This document shows, in pieces, positions 21,301-28,531 of a stretch of 64,000 bases of DNA (the stretch's first letter is position 1; each line of letters begins with the position of its first letter). The position numbers were made by a program, and so were the translations under genes. Where the stretch lies: NCBI RefSeq assembly GCF_019059575.1, contig NW_024881537.1, positions 1,114,501 through 1,178,500 of the forward strand, written 5' to 3'. Source of the DNA: Amphibalanus amphitrite. Its lineage: Eukaryota; Arthropoda; Thecostraca; Balanomorpha; Balanidae. Under the pieces are notes generated by a model. That model was not told where the DNA came from and ran no database searches. It worked only from the letters and a program-made list of their open reading frames with translations.

Positions 21301-23804
21301 AAGCTGATAGCGTGACGGACAGTCTTGGACATGAGAGTGAAACAACGCGTTATCTAAATCCCCAAAGTCGGCCACTTGTTATAAGATCTCTGCACTTGAA
21401 CAAAATTAACTAGCAAGTCACCAGACTCCAGCTCCAGCCACGTGTCCTACCTTCGTTCCCATATGCAGCAGCCGTTTGCCAGCCTTGAAGTAGATGGTAT
21501 CCGACCTGTTGTAGGCCATGGCGTTGGTGCACATCAGACGAAAGTCGTTCTGGCAAGGGACGATAAAAAAGTCAACACCGACACTGAGTTAATCACAGGA
21601 AGGCGCATCGGGACAAGTCGACCGTAGAAATGCGCGAAAAAGGTATTCCGATAAGGCAGATATCCACTTTTCCTGCTAGGGGAATAGGAATTACAAGAGA
21701 ACTATGAACTCCCTAGTCCCTAGGCCTAGAATTGACTACGAGTCACACATTGATAATGAATAAAAAATTACACTACCTTCAGTTATCTGAAAGAAAGATC
21801 CGTGCGAAGGAGTAATCAATGTCTGAAACATCGTTAGCAAGGAATATTCGCGAAATGACCGTGGAATATCACCTCAAAACCAGTGAAAAACATTTCCCTC
21901 TCCGCCACCCCGTTCTCACCTGGAACTCGGCCACTGTGGCGTACATGTTGGCCTGCACCTTCTCGCGCATGGTGCTGAAGTCCATCGGGTGGCGGATCAC
22001 GTTCGAGTAGCCGGGCGCCTGCAGGTCCGTCACCGGCGCGCGGAAGAACCGCTGGGTGTCTCGCTTCTCCAGACCCCGCAACAGGTACTCGAGGAACTTC
22101 TGCAGCGAGTTCTTCGGCGGCTGGAGGTCCTGCTGAGGGTGATCGGCGGGGTAGCCGGGGTGGTAGGGCGCCGCCTCGGACGCGTCGTACGGTGCTGAGC
22201 TGTGGCCCTCGGAGGGGTAAGCACTGTCCGACTGGGCGCCGCGGTGAGGAGGCTCATACGGCGGCTCGTCCGGTGTTCGGTTGCGATCGTACCCCGGACT
22301 GAGCCCGTGCCCCTGGCTCCGGTCGTATCCGTGACCTGACGAGTGTCTGCGCGCGCGACTGTGAATGAGTTCATGATCGCGGCCGGCGGAGTGACTGCGG
22401 CCAAGCCCGTCCTCTGGACCGGGCTCATATCCGCGCGGTCCCACCTCTGCTGTGTCATCGTACCCCGGCTCGAGCTCGCCCTCCTGATCGTCGCTCGGTG
22501 GCAGCTCCCGCTCCATCTGGTGGTCCTCTCCGTGCCGGGGCTCGCTGCTGTGTCTGTGAGCGGACGGGTGGCTGGAGGCCGGCTCCGACAGCGGGCCCGG
22601 CGGCCGCCACAGGTCCGTCTCGGCGGCCGGCGCCGGCGGCGGCACGGAGGCCGGCTCCGGGGACGAGGCGGTGCTCTGGCTGAACGGCTCTGTGCTGGAG
22701 CTCAGGCGGGAGGCCGAGTCCTCCGTGCTGGCCGGGTGGACCGACTCGGCGTGACGACGCTCCTGGCAACGGAGAAAACGACAGCGGTCAGTTAGCTGAC
22801 GTACTTCTATCTACCAGCCAGTAGTCACATTCACTCATACCGAATGATCGGTGGCTTGATGAGAAGCCGGCAGCAGCATATCGTTTACAGGAATTCTCGA
22901 CGATTTTTCAAGGAAGCGATTGGCAGCAGCAAACCAGCGGAAAGTAGCAAAGTTACCGGAAGGCATCTGTCTGTCACGGTCACCGTTCGTCTCTCAAGCT
23001 TTCACACTGGAGACGAGCCCGCAATGTTTATATACTTTTAAGCATGACCTTTGCCTGGTATCAACCCCTTTATATCGAGAAATGTTGGGTTAAACTGAAT
23101 AGCAGCTGCTCTAGAGATGATACAGACAGCCTCGAACACAGTCCTCACCTTCTTGGACCTGTGCCTCTCGCGATGTTCGCGGTCGCGATCCTTGTCTTTT
23201 TTCTTTTTCTTCTTGTGCTTCTTCTCCTTGCGATGCGTCTCGGCCTCCGTGATGGCGGCCATGCTGAGTCGGAGCGGCGCCACCACGGACGGCGGCGGCG
23301 TGGCCGGGCTCGGCTCGTGCTCCGGCGTGACGCCTACCTTCAGTACCAGGCGCAGCCCCGAGCTGGGCCCGGCCAGCGGACGGCCGCCCGGCAGATCTGC
23401 TGACCGAAACGGCGGCCAGTCAGCAGGACGTGGGGGTGTGTGACCCTAATGACATCTATGATGTAACCTAAAACGTTTTCTCACAGCAAAATAAATAACA
23501 TTGGTTTCAAGCATTATGTAAGCTTAAATATCTAGAGTTCCTACACTTCAAGGGCTACATAACTACCTACCTAACAAGCAATGACAAGATCTGCTTTGGG
23601 TGCATTCATCACCCAATTGCCCCGTTCATTATACACCATTTCAGTAATATCATATTTTAGTTTTGTCAACACCCCAATTGGATATTTGAAACAATATCTT
23701 GTAAGTCATTTAAACATTAGATACTGTCTACTGAGCAAGGTCTTACCTTCATATGTCTCTCTTCTATCAGATTTGTGCCTCTTATGCTTCTTCTCCTTAC
23801 CCAT
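208..23804 (-). CDS. Brd7-9: BRD7/BRD9 bromodomain protein, SWI/SNF (PBAF/ncBAF) subunit; 3' end off window
   Basis: Chromatin-remodelling subunit expected to bind acetyl-lysine on histones in the nucleus; arthropods usually have one gene for the vertebrate BRD7/BRD9 pair. Eleven coding exons join with consistent phase: 23804-23747, 23396-23149, 22762-21920, 21549-21451, 21203-21052, 5574-5463, 5309-5120, 2604-2469, 1973-1711, 1235-1086, 350-208 (798 codons). Residues 1-102 are Lys-rich (MGKEKKHKRHKSDRR, then LRLVLKVG as in BRD7). The bromodomain covers about 325-420, with HPMDFSTM and the acetyl-lysine Asn in AMAYN. Residues about 430-798 match the DUF3512 region (GFLRRQPDGSTTM, GFREDRRN, NLLDILTEG, PPGDVAATGAVRKALG). 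The C-terminal motif favours BRD7 over BRD9. Exon 3 codes for a longer His/Pro/Ser-rich linker than vertebrates have. The final coding exon is expected left of position 1. Exon borders are read by eye. Confidence 0.93.
351..1085 (-). other. Brd7-9 intron, no recognised element
   Basis: AT-richer non-coding sequence between exons 11 and 10. No repeat, transposon end or RNA gene was seen. Confidence 0.6.
1086..1235 (-). CDS. Brd7-9: Brd7-9 coding exon 10
   Basis: EEEERRYKDAQARLQHTSEM followed by LVSLSEMQRRRLSRAP resembles the BRD7 segment TTRLLRELQEAQNERLSTRP. Phase 1 at both ends; donor GTAGGT. Confidence 0.85.
   Translation of the reverse strand, partial: RRRSAGTRTPRRGSSIPPRCSSRSVRCKDAASAGRPSPDRRRPHRRRLS
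1711..1973 (-). CDS. Brd7-9: Brd7-9 coding exon 9
   Basis: VRQFTEGCQLATQMVDNLLD and ILTEG match the BRD7 segment ending LLDVLTKG. The rest (VDVAALRSLSELGIDVRF) matches RLIALKAVTNFGVPVEVF. The acceptor is preceded by an unusual pure C tract (G tract at 1986-2000 on the plus strand). Confidence 0.9.
2212..2520 (-). repeat. Minisatellite built from the exon-8 end and its donor
   Basis: Four copies of the block encoding QTYGGETAQQYAQ followed by the GTGAGC donor. The functional one is at 2461-2520; the others are at about 2364-2424, 2285-2340 and a degraded one at 2212-2252. Units are about 80-95 bases with C-rich spacers. Confidence 0.85.
2469..2604 (-). CDS. Brd7-9: Brd7-9 coding exon 8
   Basis: NHGAYGSFGPWYDSGSATIS and KEESELLAQTYG match the BRD7 stretch YGPYSSYAPHYDS...SKDDSDLIYSTYG. 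Ends in phase 2 at CAGAG|GTGAGC; the exon end plus donor is repeated three times downstream. Confidence 0.92.
3185..5063. mobile_element. Non-autonomous hAT-type element
   Basis: Terminal inverted repeats CAGGGCCTCGGCTAA at 3185 and its complement ending at 5063, flanked by the perfect 8-bp duplication GTACGTAC (3177-3184, 5064-5071). Terminal CAG and an 8-bp duplication are hAT hallmarks. No transposase-like ORF was recognised inside. It carries a nested element at 4341-4636. Confidence 0.88.
4341..4636. mobile_element. Nested hAT-type MITE, 296 bp
   Basis: Starts CATGGGTGGAGCTTTTCC and ends GGAAGCTCCGCCCCTG. The perfect 8-bp duplication GAACTGTC lies at 4333-4340 and 4637-4644. The interior has inverted copies of a GGTGGGGCA motif. 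Confidence 0.87.
5120..5309 (-). CDS. Brd7-9: Brd7-9 coding exon 7
   Basis: LGFLRRQPDGSTTMSVLTP and GVMTGRFSHGSPYLAGFRED match the BRD7/9 DUF3512 segment. The donor CCCG|GTACGT (phase 1) is fixed by the join to exon 8, which gives KPV as in the family. The exon end is repeated many times in the following intron. Confidence 0.92.
5463..5574 (-). CDS. Brd7-9: Brd7-9 coding exon 6
   Basis: The TAG acceptor at 5575-5577 joins in phase with exon 5 to give SAPEPVDEEAEAAAILKQ and an Ala/Lys-rich helix (KAAEKVAKSKKAPQ), like the coiled Lys-rich segment before GFLRR in BRD7/9. Confidence 0.85.
5575..5820 (-). repeat. Repeated CAATCAC/CCAAT motif upstream of a splice acceptor
   Basis: At least five copies of CAATCAC or a close variant (for example 5581, 5611, 5728, 5789) in about 250 bases, starting in the acceptor of Brd7-9 exon 6, whose minus-strand text is GTGATTGGTCTAG. 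It could be decayed tandem duplication of the acceptor or a chance CCAAT cluster. Confidence 0.5.
5901..6119. repeat. Short inverted repeat
   Basis: A perfect 21-base arm at 5901-5921 (starting GTACGGGGACCCGCAG) is repeated inverted at 6099-6119, with a 177-base loop. It may be a small MITE; no target duplication was recognised. Confidence 0.6.
6120..7458 (-). other. Brd7-9 intron, unclassified
   Basis: Non-coding sequence with no recognised element. A GAGCGAGCGAGC-rich simple tract lies at 7420-7450. Confidence 0.5.
7459..8654. mobile_element. TTAA-flanked hairpin element, family A
   Basis: Flanked by TTAA at 7459-7462 and 8651-8654, with ends CCCGCGCC...GGGCGCGGG. Each end has a G-run/C-run palindrome (7476-7498 and 8580-8610, loop GTGTTTGAACAC). 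A second palindrome, CGGCGGCGCGGAGCGCCGCCG, lies near 7531-7551. The interior is rich in AGGTCA/TGACCT. It has no credible coding frame, so it is non-autonomous. TTAA duplication and CCC termini fit piggyBac-type transposition (inference). Confidence 0.85.
8651..9646. mobile_element. TTAA-flanked hairpin element, family B
   Basis: Ends CCCTATTCCTGGCGGG and its complement CCGCCAGGAATAGGG. TTAA at 8651-8654 is shared with the preceding element; the other is at 9643-9646. G/C-run hairpins lie near 8692-8720 and 9605-9630. The centre is a long imperfect palindrome of CGAATGATATATATG and ATATCATTCGATGCG around AGGTCA copies. Confidence 0.85.
9647..10027. repeat. Unclassified repeat between TTAA elements
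   Basis: Starts near a (GGCC)n tract (9669-9687). The stretch around 9895-9915 (GGGGATTTTTCCGATCTAGC) recurs inverted at 18975-18998, so it belongs to a repeat family seen again around 18940-20640. Confidence 0.55.
10028..10932. mobile_element. TTAA-flanked hairpin element, family C
   Basis: TTAA at 10028-10031 and 10929-10932. Ends CCCTCGCATGTGTA and TACACATTAG...CATGCGAGGG. Hairpins GGGGGGGTCGGATGGACCCC (10047-10072) and GGGGGTCCAACCGACCCCC (10860-10888). Contains the TGACCTGACC-type repeats of the other families. Confidence 0.87.
11939..12345. mobile_element. Truncated TTAA element, family B
   Basis: TTAACCGTATTCCGGGCGGGC at 11939 matches the family B left end and is followed by family B interior text (TCGAAAAGCACGAATCGTAG, TTTTTGGGTCAGGTC). 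The right end is missing. Confidence 0.7.
12810..13640. mobile_element. Truncated TTAA element, family A
   Basis: TTAACCCGCGCCCTGCCGGG at 12810, then the G/C-run hairpin. The interior is parallel to 7500-8300 (for example TTCAATGTCTGCCAAAGCTA). It is cut off near 13640, without its right end. Confidence 0.8.
13900..14940. repeat. Minisatellite, unit about 18 bp (CTCTACAGAGGGCCTCCT)
   Basis: Dozens of degenerate copies of TCTCTACAGAGGGCCTCC, some in higher-order blocks (14379-14520 resembles 14560-14680 and 14770-14940). The same motif occurs near the left end of the hAT element at 11585-11640. The open frames here are a by-product of the 18-bp period. Confidence 0.9.
14940..15034. repeat. 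Two perfect hairpins with CTTCGG-type loops
   Basis: 14940-14974 is a perfect palindrome around GGGCCTTCGGCCC. 14978-15034 is a 57-base hairpin with a perfect 26-bp stem and the same centre. Confidence 0.9.
15895..18555. mobile_element. Diverged foldback-type element enclosing a LINE fragment
   Basis: Ends ATGGAAACC (15895) and GGTTTCCAT (18547-18555). Both arms hold TTTCTGGCACCTAA-like blocks in opposite orientation (15990-16160, 18430-18520). Arms are roughly 75% alike by eye. No target duplication could be fixed. Confidence 0.5.
17141..17990 (-). pseudogene. Non-LTR retrotransposon fragment (3' part of reverse transcriptase ORF)
   Basis: Two minus-strand frames, 17892-17689 and 17656-17141, form the end of a non-LTR reverse-transcriptase ORF. 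Visible are WGLSMNLRKCAVIRF and CSDLGVIID (late RT and thumb) and the C-terminal HIRPILEYASPIWNSGY, LESVQRLWTRNVIGL and RVVRDWNALPDWLV, typical of the Jockey/CR1 group. The frames differ, so there is a frameshift near 17660-17690. The catalytic YADD part is absent. It is a dead, 5'-truncated copy. Confidence 0.85.
18940..19078. repeat. Repeat flank interrupted by a TTAA element (left part)
   Basis: Contains GCTAGATCGGAAAAATCCCC and ACGGTTGGGCCGATTG. It resembles 9895-9925 inverted and the repeat at 20263-20560, so the TTAA element at 19079-20262 probably landed inside this repeat. Confidence 0.55.
19079..20262. mobile_element. TTAA-flanked hairpin element, family A (inverted)
   Basis: TTAA at 19079-19082 and 20259-20262, ends CCCGCGCCGGGCC / GGCCCGGCGCGGG. 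Hairpins at 19124-19146 and 20217-20246. It reads as the reverse complement of 7459-8654, including the CGGCGGCGC palindrome (20164-20186). Confidence 0.88.
20263..20560. repeat. Tandem repeat, about 130-bp unit with GCACGTGCGCACGTGCAG borders
   Basis: The unit GCACGTGCGCACGTGCAG...AACGGCTGGGCCGATTGCG occurs at about 20278-20400 and 20402-20535, with a third border at 20539-20550. Each border holds two CACGTG E-boxes. Confidence 0.8.
21052..21203 (-). CDS. Brd7-9: Brd7-9 coding exon 5
   Basis: MMMPEKLMSLRTVV corresponds to the SQERIQSLKQSI segment that follows the bromodomain in BRD7. It ends in phase 2 at TTCAG|GTGAGC and opens a 15.5-kb intron. Confidence 0.85.
21451..21549 (-). CDS. Brd7-9: Brd7-9 coding exon 4 (second half of bromodomain)
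   Basis: 33 codons: NDFRLMCTNAMAYNRSDT continuing to KAGKRLLHMGTK. It holds helices B and C and the acetyl-lysine-contacting Asn of the AMAYN motif. Phase 0 at both ends. Confidence 0.95.
21920..22762 (-). CDS. Brd7-9: Brd7-9 coding exon 3 (linker and first half of bromodomain)
   Basis: 281 codons in phase 0. Low-complexity His/Ser/Pro/Tyr-rich linker, then the first half of the bromodomain: VTDLQAPGYSNVIRHPMDF and STMREKVQANMYATVAEFQ (helix Z, ZA loop, helix A). It ends at CAG|GTGAGA. Confidence 0.93.
23149..23396 (-). CDS. Brd7-9: Brd7-9 coding exon 2
   Basis: Runs from a CAG acceptor to a GTGAGG donor in phase 0. It codes for LRLVLKVGVTPEH, which matches the conserved KLVLKVGG segment of BRD7, and then a long Lys/Arg/Asp/Glu tract (KKHKKKKKKDKDRDRE), a probable nuclear localisation region. 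Confidence 0.9.
23747..23804 (-). CDS. Brd7-9: Brd7-9 coding exon 1 (start codon)
   Basis: ATG at 23804 opens MGKEKKHKRHKSDRRETYE, the basic N-terminus typical of BRD7/BRD9, and ends in phase 1 at a GTAAGA donor. A CTGCAG acceptor lies about 10 bases before the ATG, so a non-coding 5' exon probably lies between 23820 and 24730. Confidence 0.85.
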
Positions 23805-24736
23805 CTTTACAAGGCCTGCAGGTTAAAACATAAGTTTAGACTTTCAGTGAATTGTTGACAGGTTTTGCAAATGGATTACCAAAGACATCCTAGCAATGAA
23901 ATTGCCAAATGAAATTGACAACAAATATGAGGCATTTAATTCATTTGAATTACAGTAGGGACAAAGATTATTAACTGTGAAAAAGAAAAAAAAGACTGTT
24001 TCCACATAATAGCATTTACATAGGGTTTGTTGCAAGCTTATATCTCTGTACGTGATGTTGCAAAAGATGCCAATGGTGCTTAACAATTTACAAAATGATC
24101 CCCTCTAAATATTTGAAGACCACTGCAACAAAATTATCGCCATGTTAACGAGCTAGAGCCTCGTGAAATATGCTATGTTAACTGGGATAATGTGTGCATA
24201 ATAATTGGTACAACTGAAAAGAAAAAAGGCTAAACAATGTTCAAAAATAGTCTTATACATAGTCATAATATATGGTTGAATCTTAAATTCACAATGATAT
24301 TGACCATAGGCCATCATCAGATTGAAAAATGAAATTCAATTTTCTTTGTGAATCTGATGAGAAAGGAGGAAGAAAAAGGAAATACCTACAATTCCTCCTT
24401 GAAATCTGATGAGGACAATCAGAGGATCCTCCAGCTCAACTCAAGGTATATAAAAACGGTATCTTGTATAAAAACACTCTTCAGCTCCAGCTGATGTTTT
24501 TTCCGTTCATTTGAAATATTAATATCTGTGTCCTGTGAGTTCCAAAACGAACGAATGGTTCCAGCCAAAGCTATGTAAACCGTTCCACAGCCAAGGCTAT
24601 AACTTAAATAGTGAAGAGGAAAATGTATTTGTTCGGGAACTCAGGCTGAAAGTGCAGCAATTTTATTGATCACGTATAAGCTACTCGCCAGTTTAGTATT
24701 CTCGAAGGTCATTGGTGGAGAATCGCCTATGACGTC
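23805..24736. promoter_or_regulatory. Shared upstream region of Brd7-9 and ABT1 (head-to-head)
   Basis: About 0.93 kb separates the two divergent start codons. It should hold both promoters and the likely non-coding first exon of Brd7-9. No clear TATA box or other core motif could be assigned. Confidence 0.5.
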
Positions 24737-25016
24737 ATGGATTCACCAGTTATTGAGTTCATACTAGTGCTTATGCTTGTTACCATGGAAACTAATACTG
24801 CAGTTTCTGCTCTTGAACAAATAAATAAGCATTTCAACATGGACGCCCGCATGGTGCATGTGGGTGACGTAGACGGGGAGATTAAAAATGGAGTTAAAAA
24901 GAAGGTTGGAGTGCTTTACCTTGCATCTATACCACCTATGATGACAGTTACGAAGTTGAGAGAATATTTCAACTCCTACAGTGGTGGCAAAGTTGGAAGA
25001 TTGTTTCTACAAGAGA
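24737..25016 (+). CDS. ABT1: ABT1 exon 1
   Basis: Holds the N-terminus and RRM beta-strands GVLYLASIP and GRLFLQ. Ends in phase 1 at AAGAGA|GTGAGT. Confidence 0.85.
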
Positions 25017-26800
25017 GTGAGTACCAATGTGGCGCAACAATGCTGTCATATTCCAGTGAAAACTGTATTTTTTAGTGTTCCTGAGTACACTGCAATGATC
25101 AATGCATAGGCGGCGGAACGGGGAGGACACCGGGGCACCGTGCCTCCTTTGATTTTGGCATTTTAACATTAGCCCTTTCTGTATTGCATGAAAAGCATGG
25201 GACCAAAAGTCAGCAGTGACCCCCTTAATTGAAGGTTTTCTGCCGCTACTGGGCAAATGGGACAGTCTGGTCAATTATTAACTACCTCATCCATTAGCTT
25301 TTAGTTACAACTTGGCTTCCAGGTTTTAAATGGCCTGTCTCGGTGATGCTGGTACCTTTGTTGATGTGGCCCTGTGACTGGCTGCCCAAAAACTTAATTC
25401 AAATTCAAATTTTCTTAGCCGTTGCATTGTTAAGTTATTAAATACTCTCCCTTAAGATACCAGGTATGAACACCAAAGCAGCAAATATTTATTTTTGGTT
25501 ATATCAATATTCTCCCCTTCTACCTCCACATCTTCTGTTCTTGTTCTGAAAGTTAATGTGTTTTGATGTGGTCTGCCACCCAATGTGCTGTTGTAAGCCT
25601 TCTCTAGTAATTGGACCTGTTGGGTCCTCGCCCACAGCTTTTGGTCATCTGTCCTGTAACTCTTCTAATTCATAGTTGCATGGGATTTTAATAAATGAAG
25701 TGTGTTTAAATACATCAGGAGCAGGACTATGTTGCAAGATTCTCTGTCAATATCAAGCATAAATCAAGTATGTTTCCACCAGGCTGCTCAACATCAAATA
25801 ACTGTTAAAAGTATCTTTCCCTTACTTGGTGGTATTATTTCTTTAAATAGGTACCTAGGAGCTTACTTTAATTCAGCATACTGTTGCCTGATGATTTGGA
25901 TTGCATCACTTAATATGGGATTTACAATGACTCGGGTTCTTGTAAATGGATGGCTGCTTCATTTTACTTTATTTTTATCTTCCCTTGTAGAAAGTAAAAA
26001 GATGAAGAAGCAGAAGGCTGGTCAAAGACTTTACACTGAAGGCTGGGTTGAAATTCTCAGCAAGAAAACTGCCAAGGAAATCGCTCACTACATGAACAAT
26101 CAGCCCATTGGTGGGAGCAAGAAGAGCAAGTGGTTTGACTACATATGGAATATCAAGTATCTGCCTGGGTGAGTTCTCCCCTTTCATCTATATATGCTAT
26201 ATATGTTGTTCGCTTGATTTTTAAGTCATTTTTTTCTTTTTATGATATAAGACATCTTCAGAGCTACATGCCAATGACTGTTCAGATATGATGTGATTGT
26301 CTTTTAGTTCAATAGGTTTACTCAATCACTTACTATTAGGCATTGGTCTTAGCTCCTACTTCACTATTATTAGCTCATCAATTGCACAGCACATATTTGC
26401 CCATTGCCCCAGCTGACTGAGTTCAACCTTCCACCTGCCAATCGCCAGCTTCAAGTGGGCGCACCTGAACGAGCGGCTGCGGTTCGAGCGCGCCGTGCGC
26501 CAGGACCGGCTGCGCACCGAGGTGGCGCTGGCCAAAAAGGAGGCCAACTTCTACCTGGAGAACGTGGAGCGCTCGGAGCGGCAGGCGCAGCGCCGCCAGC
26601 GGCTCGAGGCGGCCGGCAAGGAGGCGGCGGCGGCGCCGTCCGGCCGGCCGGGCCTGCCGTTCACCCAGCGCCTCACCACCGCCGAGATCCTGCGCCAGAA
26701 AGGCCTGACCGAGGGCCGCGAGGACCGGCTCGGCGCCATGCGCGCCGTCGGACTGTTTGGCAACAAGCACGCGCCGCCTGATGACGAGGAGGGCGAGTGA
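24737..26800 (+). CDS. ABT1: ABT1/ESF2 family pre-rRNA processing factor
   Basis: Nucleolar RNA-binding protein; yeast Esf2 acts in 18S rRNA processing within the small-subunit processome, and vertebrate ABT1 is also reported as a basal transcription activator. Exons 24737-25016, 25991-26168 and 26449-26800 join in phase to 269 aa (human about 272). The RRM-like region has KKKVGVLYLASIPP and LREYFNSYSGGKVGRLFLQ. It is followed by YTEGWVEILSKKTAKEIAHY, GGSKKSKWFDYIWNIKYLPG and FKWAHLNERLRFERAVRQDR, all strong family signatures, and an acidic end (PPDDEEGE). Earlier in-frame ATGs leave the start uncertain (24737, 24786 or 24840). It lies head-to-head with Brd7-9; AATAAA at 27134-27139 gives a 3' UTR of about 350 bases. 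A MITE sits in intron 1. Confidence 0.92.
25105..25251. mobile_element. hAT-like MITE in ABT1 intron 1
   Basis: 147 bp, CATAGGCGGCGGAAC...TTCTGCCGCTACTG, near-identical in layout to 61145-61292 (inverted). Flanks GATCAATG / GGCAAATG agree at 5 of 8 bases. Confidence 0.75.
25991..26168 (+). CDS. ABT1: ABT1 exon 2
   Basis: TTGTAG acceptor, then KSKKMKKQKAGQRLYTEGWV through IWNIKYLPG; ends in phase 2 at a GTGAGT donor. Confidence 0.93.
26449..26800 (+). CDS. ABT1: ABT1 exon 3
   Basis: CGCCAG acceptor, then FKWAHLNERLRFERAVR and the Arg/Glu-rich helix, ending in TGA at 26798-26800. Much richer in GC than exon 1. Confidence 0.93.
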
Positions 26801-27133
26801 TGAGTACAAAATGGTGGGCTGTGGGAGGGGAGGAAGCCGCTATATGTGGGGAAGGGGACGTGTGAGGGGGAGGTCATGTGCGTTTGAATATTTACTGTGT
26901 GACATTGGATAGCGTGATCTGCGGAAGTGTCAGGACTTTGTTCGTCGTCATGCTATTCGAGTACGAGTACGCCCGGCCGTGCGCCCATGATTTGTTTCAC
27001 TTAGTGTTAGCTACTGCCATGGAGAAAGAACAATATTATGGATGAAAGTTTGTATTATATTCGGTATTTCCTTTCGTATAACGTAAATGTTTCATCCAAA
27101 CTAACAGGATTCCTCCTGCTTTTACGTAAAAGC

Positions 27134-27139
27134 AATAAA
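27134..27139 (+). terminator. Polyadenylation signal AATAAA, ABT1
   Basis: First AATAAA downstream of the ABT1 stop codon. Confidence 0.6.
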
Positions 27140-27237
27140 GCATTGCTTTGTCTGTGTGAAGGGTTTTCTTTGACTGGTGCTCAACACAGAGAGACACATT
27201 GCCACATTGAATAAGTTTTTTCCGATACTGGCATCTG

Positions 27238-27243
27238 TTTATT
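27238..27243 (-). terminator. Candidate polyadenylation signal, furrowed-like gene
   Basis: TTTATT on the plus strand (AATAAA on the minus strand), about 985 bases after the furrowed-like stop codon. It would put the two convergent 3' ends within about 100 bases. Confidence 0.4.
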
Positions 27244-27465
27244 CAATTCATGCTTATTTGATCGTTTATCTCAACATCCAGGCATACGAATAACCAACAC
27301 TGATCGCTAATAAATACCGCACGCATTCATAGCAACAATATAAGCAATCACGATCAAGATAAGCAATCACGATATGCATTGAGAACATCGATATAACACA
27401 CTTATTTACACTAAAAACTACAAATCGCGTCAGTTCTGGGTACGTGGTCAAGGAACCATCACGTC

Positions 27466-27645
27466 TGACGTACGTCCCACAAACACGTCAGTCAATGACG
27501 TCATAAAACACGTCAACCAGTGACGTCTCCCGCTCGTCAGACGCCGAGAATGCCGAGGGATATCCTCCGGAGCGGGCTTATCGCAGTGTGGTTCCCCGCT
27601 GTCTCGGCCATAAAAATACCGCGCTGGGGAACTGAGCGCAGTGGA
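27466..27645 (+). promoter_or_regulatory. CRE-like cluster with TATA-like and initiator-like motifs
   Basis: Five TGACGT/ACGTCA sites in 61 bases (27466, 27485, 27496 as full TGACGTCA, 27510, 27521). CATAAAAATA follows at 27609-27618 and CGCAGTG near 27638. No coding gene follows on this strand, so this may be chance or a non-coding promoter. Confidence 0.3.
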
Positions 27646-28227
27646 GCAGGCCCGGTACGCAGGCTCGACAAATACTCTGGTTAGTTGTGCATGTGACGCT
27701 ATACGGTGGTTTGATCTGAATTGACTTTACTTATCGCTCTACGAGTACAAAACCGCGAAGCCTAAGTCGGGATTATGTATGAAATTGGTCTGTGCGTCTA
27801 AGGAACTAGTTTGCTTGTTTTACCGGCCTTCTAGTCTAGCTTTGGTACAAGCCTAGGTTTGATGTTTCCTTACTAATTGGCACAGCGCACTCTTTGTCTG
27901 CCTGTGATGTGCAAGTCGGACTAGCCTCTCCAGTCTCGGTTCTTATTTCCAATACCAGAAATTGGTTCGTTTTTTTTGGGGGGGGAGGGATTGGGAGGTT
28001 TCGAGGTCCTCCGTGGTCATGATGCTGATCTACAGAATTTCAGTAAGTAAAACCGTGAAAAACACACATCGCCAGTCCTAATTACTCGGTGCCTCACAGC
28101 ACATTCAGGCGCTGTCCGTCTTCTATGCTTGTAACGCCCTTCCATCGCCTACCAGTCCATCGCACCTCGCGCCCGGGCGGCTGCGGTTCACGCTCTGGCC
28201 ACCAGGCGGCGCGCGGGTGGCGCCCTC

Positions 28228-28531
28228 TCAGTGCCGCCGGGGCCTCTCGTCGCCATGGTGATGGTGACGGTGGTGGTGGTGGTGATGGTGCCGCCGCTTG
28301 TCTCCGCCGCTGCGGAACATGTGCGACACGTCTGCCACGGCCACCTCGGCGCTGTCCCGGTAGCCCTGCGAGCTGGAGCGGCGGCCGGCCGGCCGGCCGT
28401 GCGCCCAGCCGCCGCCGCCACCGCGCCGCGAGTGCCGACTCAGGCCGTGACTCTCCGAGTCAGTCGAGTAGCTGGAGGAGATATAGTGGTGTCGCCGCGT
28501 GCCCGAGCGCCGCCGGGAGCGCTGCTGCGTC
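28228..28531 (-). CDS. fw: fw-like exon 12 (cytoplasmic tail, stop)
   Basis: RTQQRSRRRSGTRRHHYISS, a Gly run, GDKRRHHHHHHHRHHHHGDE and the stop at 28228-28230. Basic and His-rich, about 100 residues. Confidence 0.88.
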
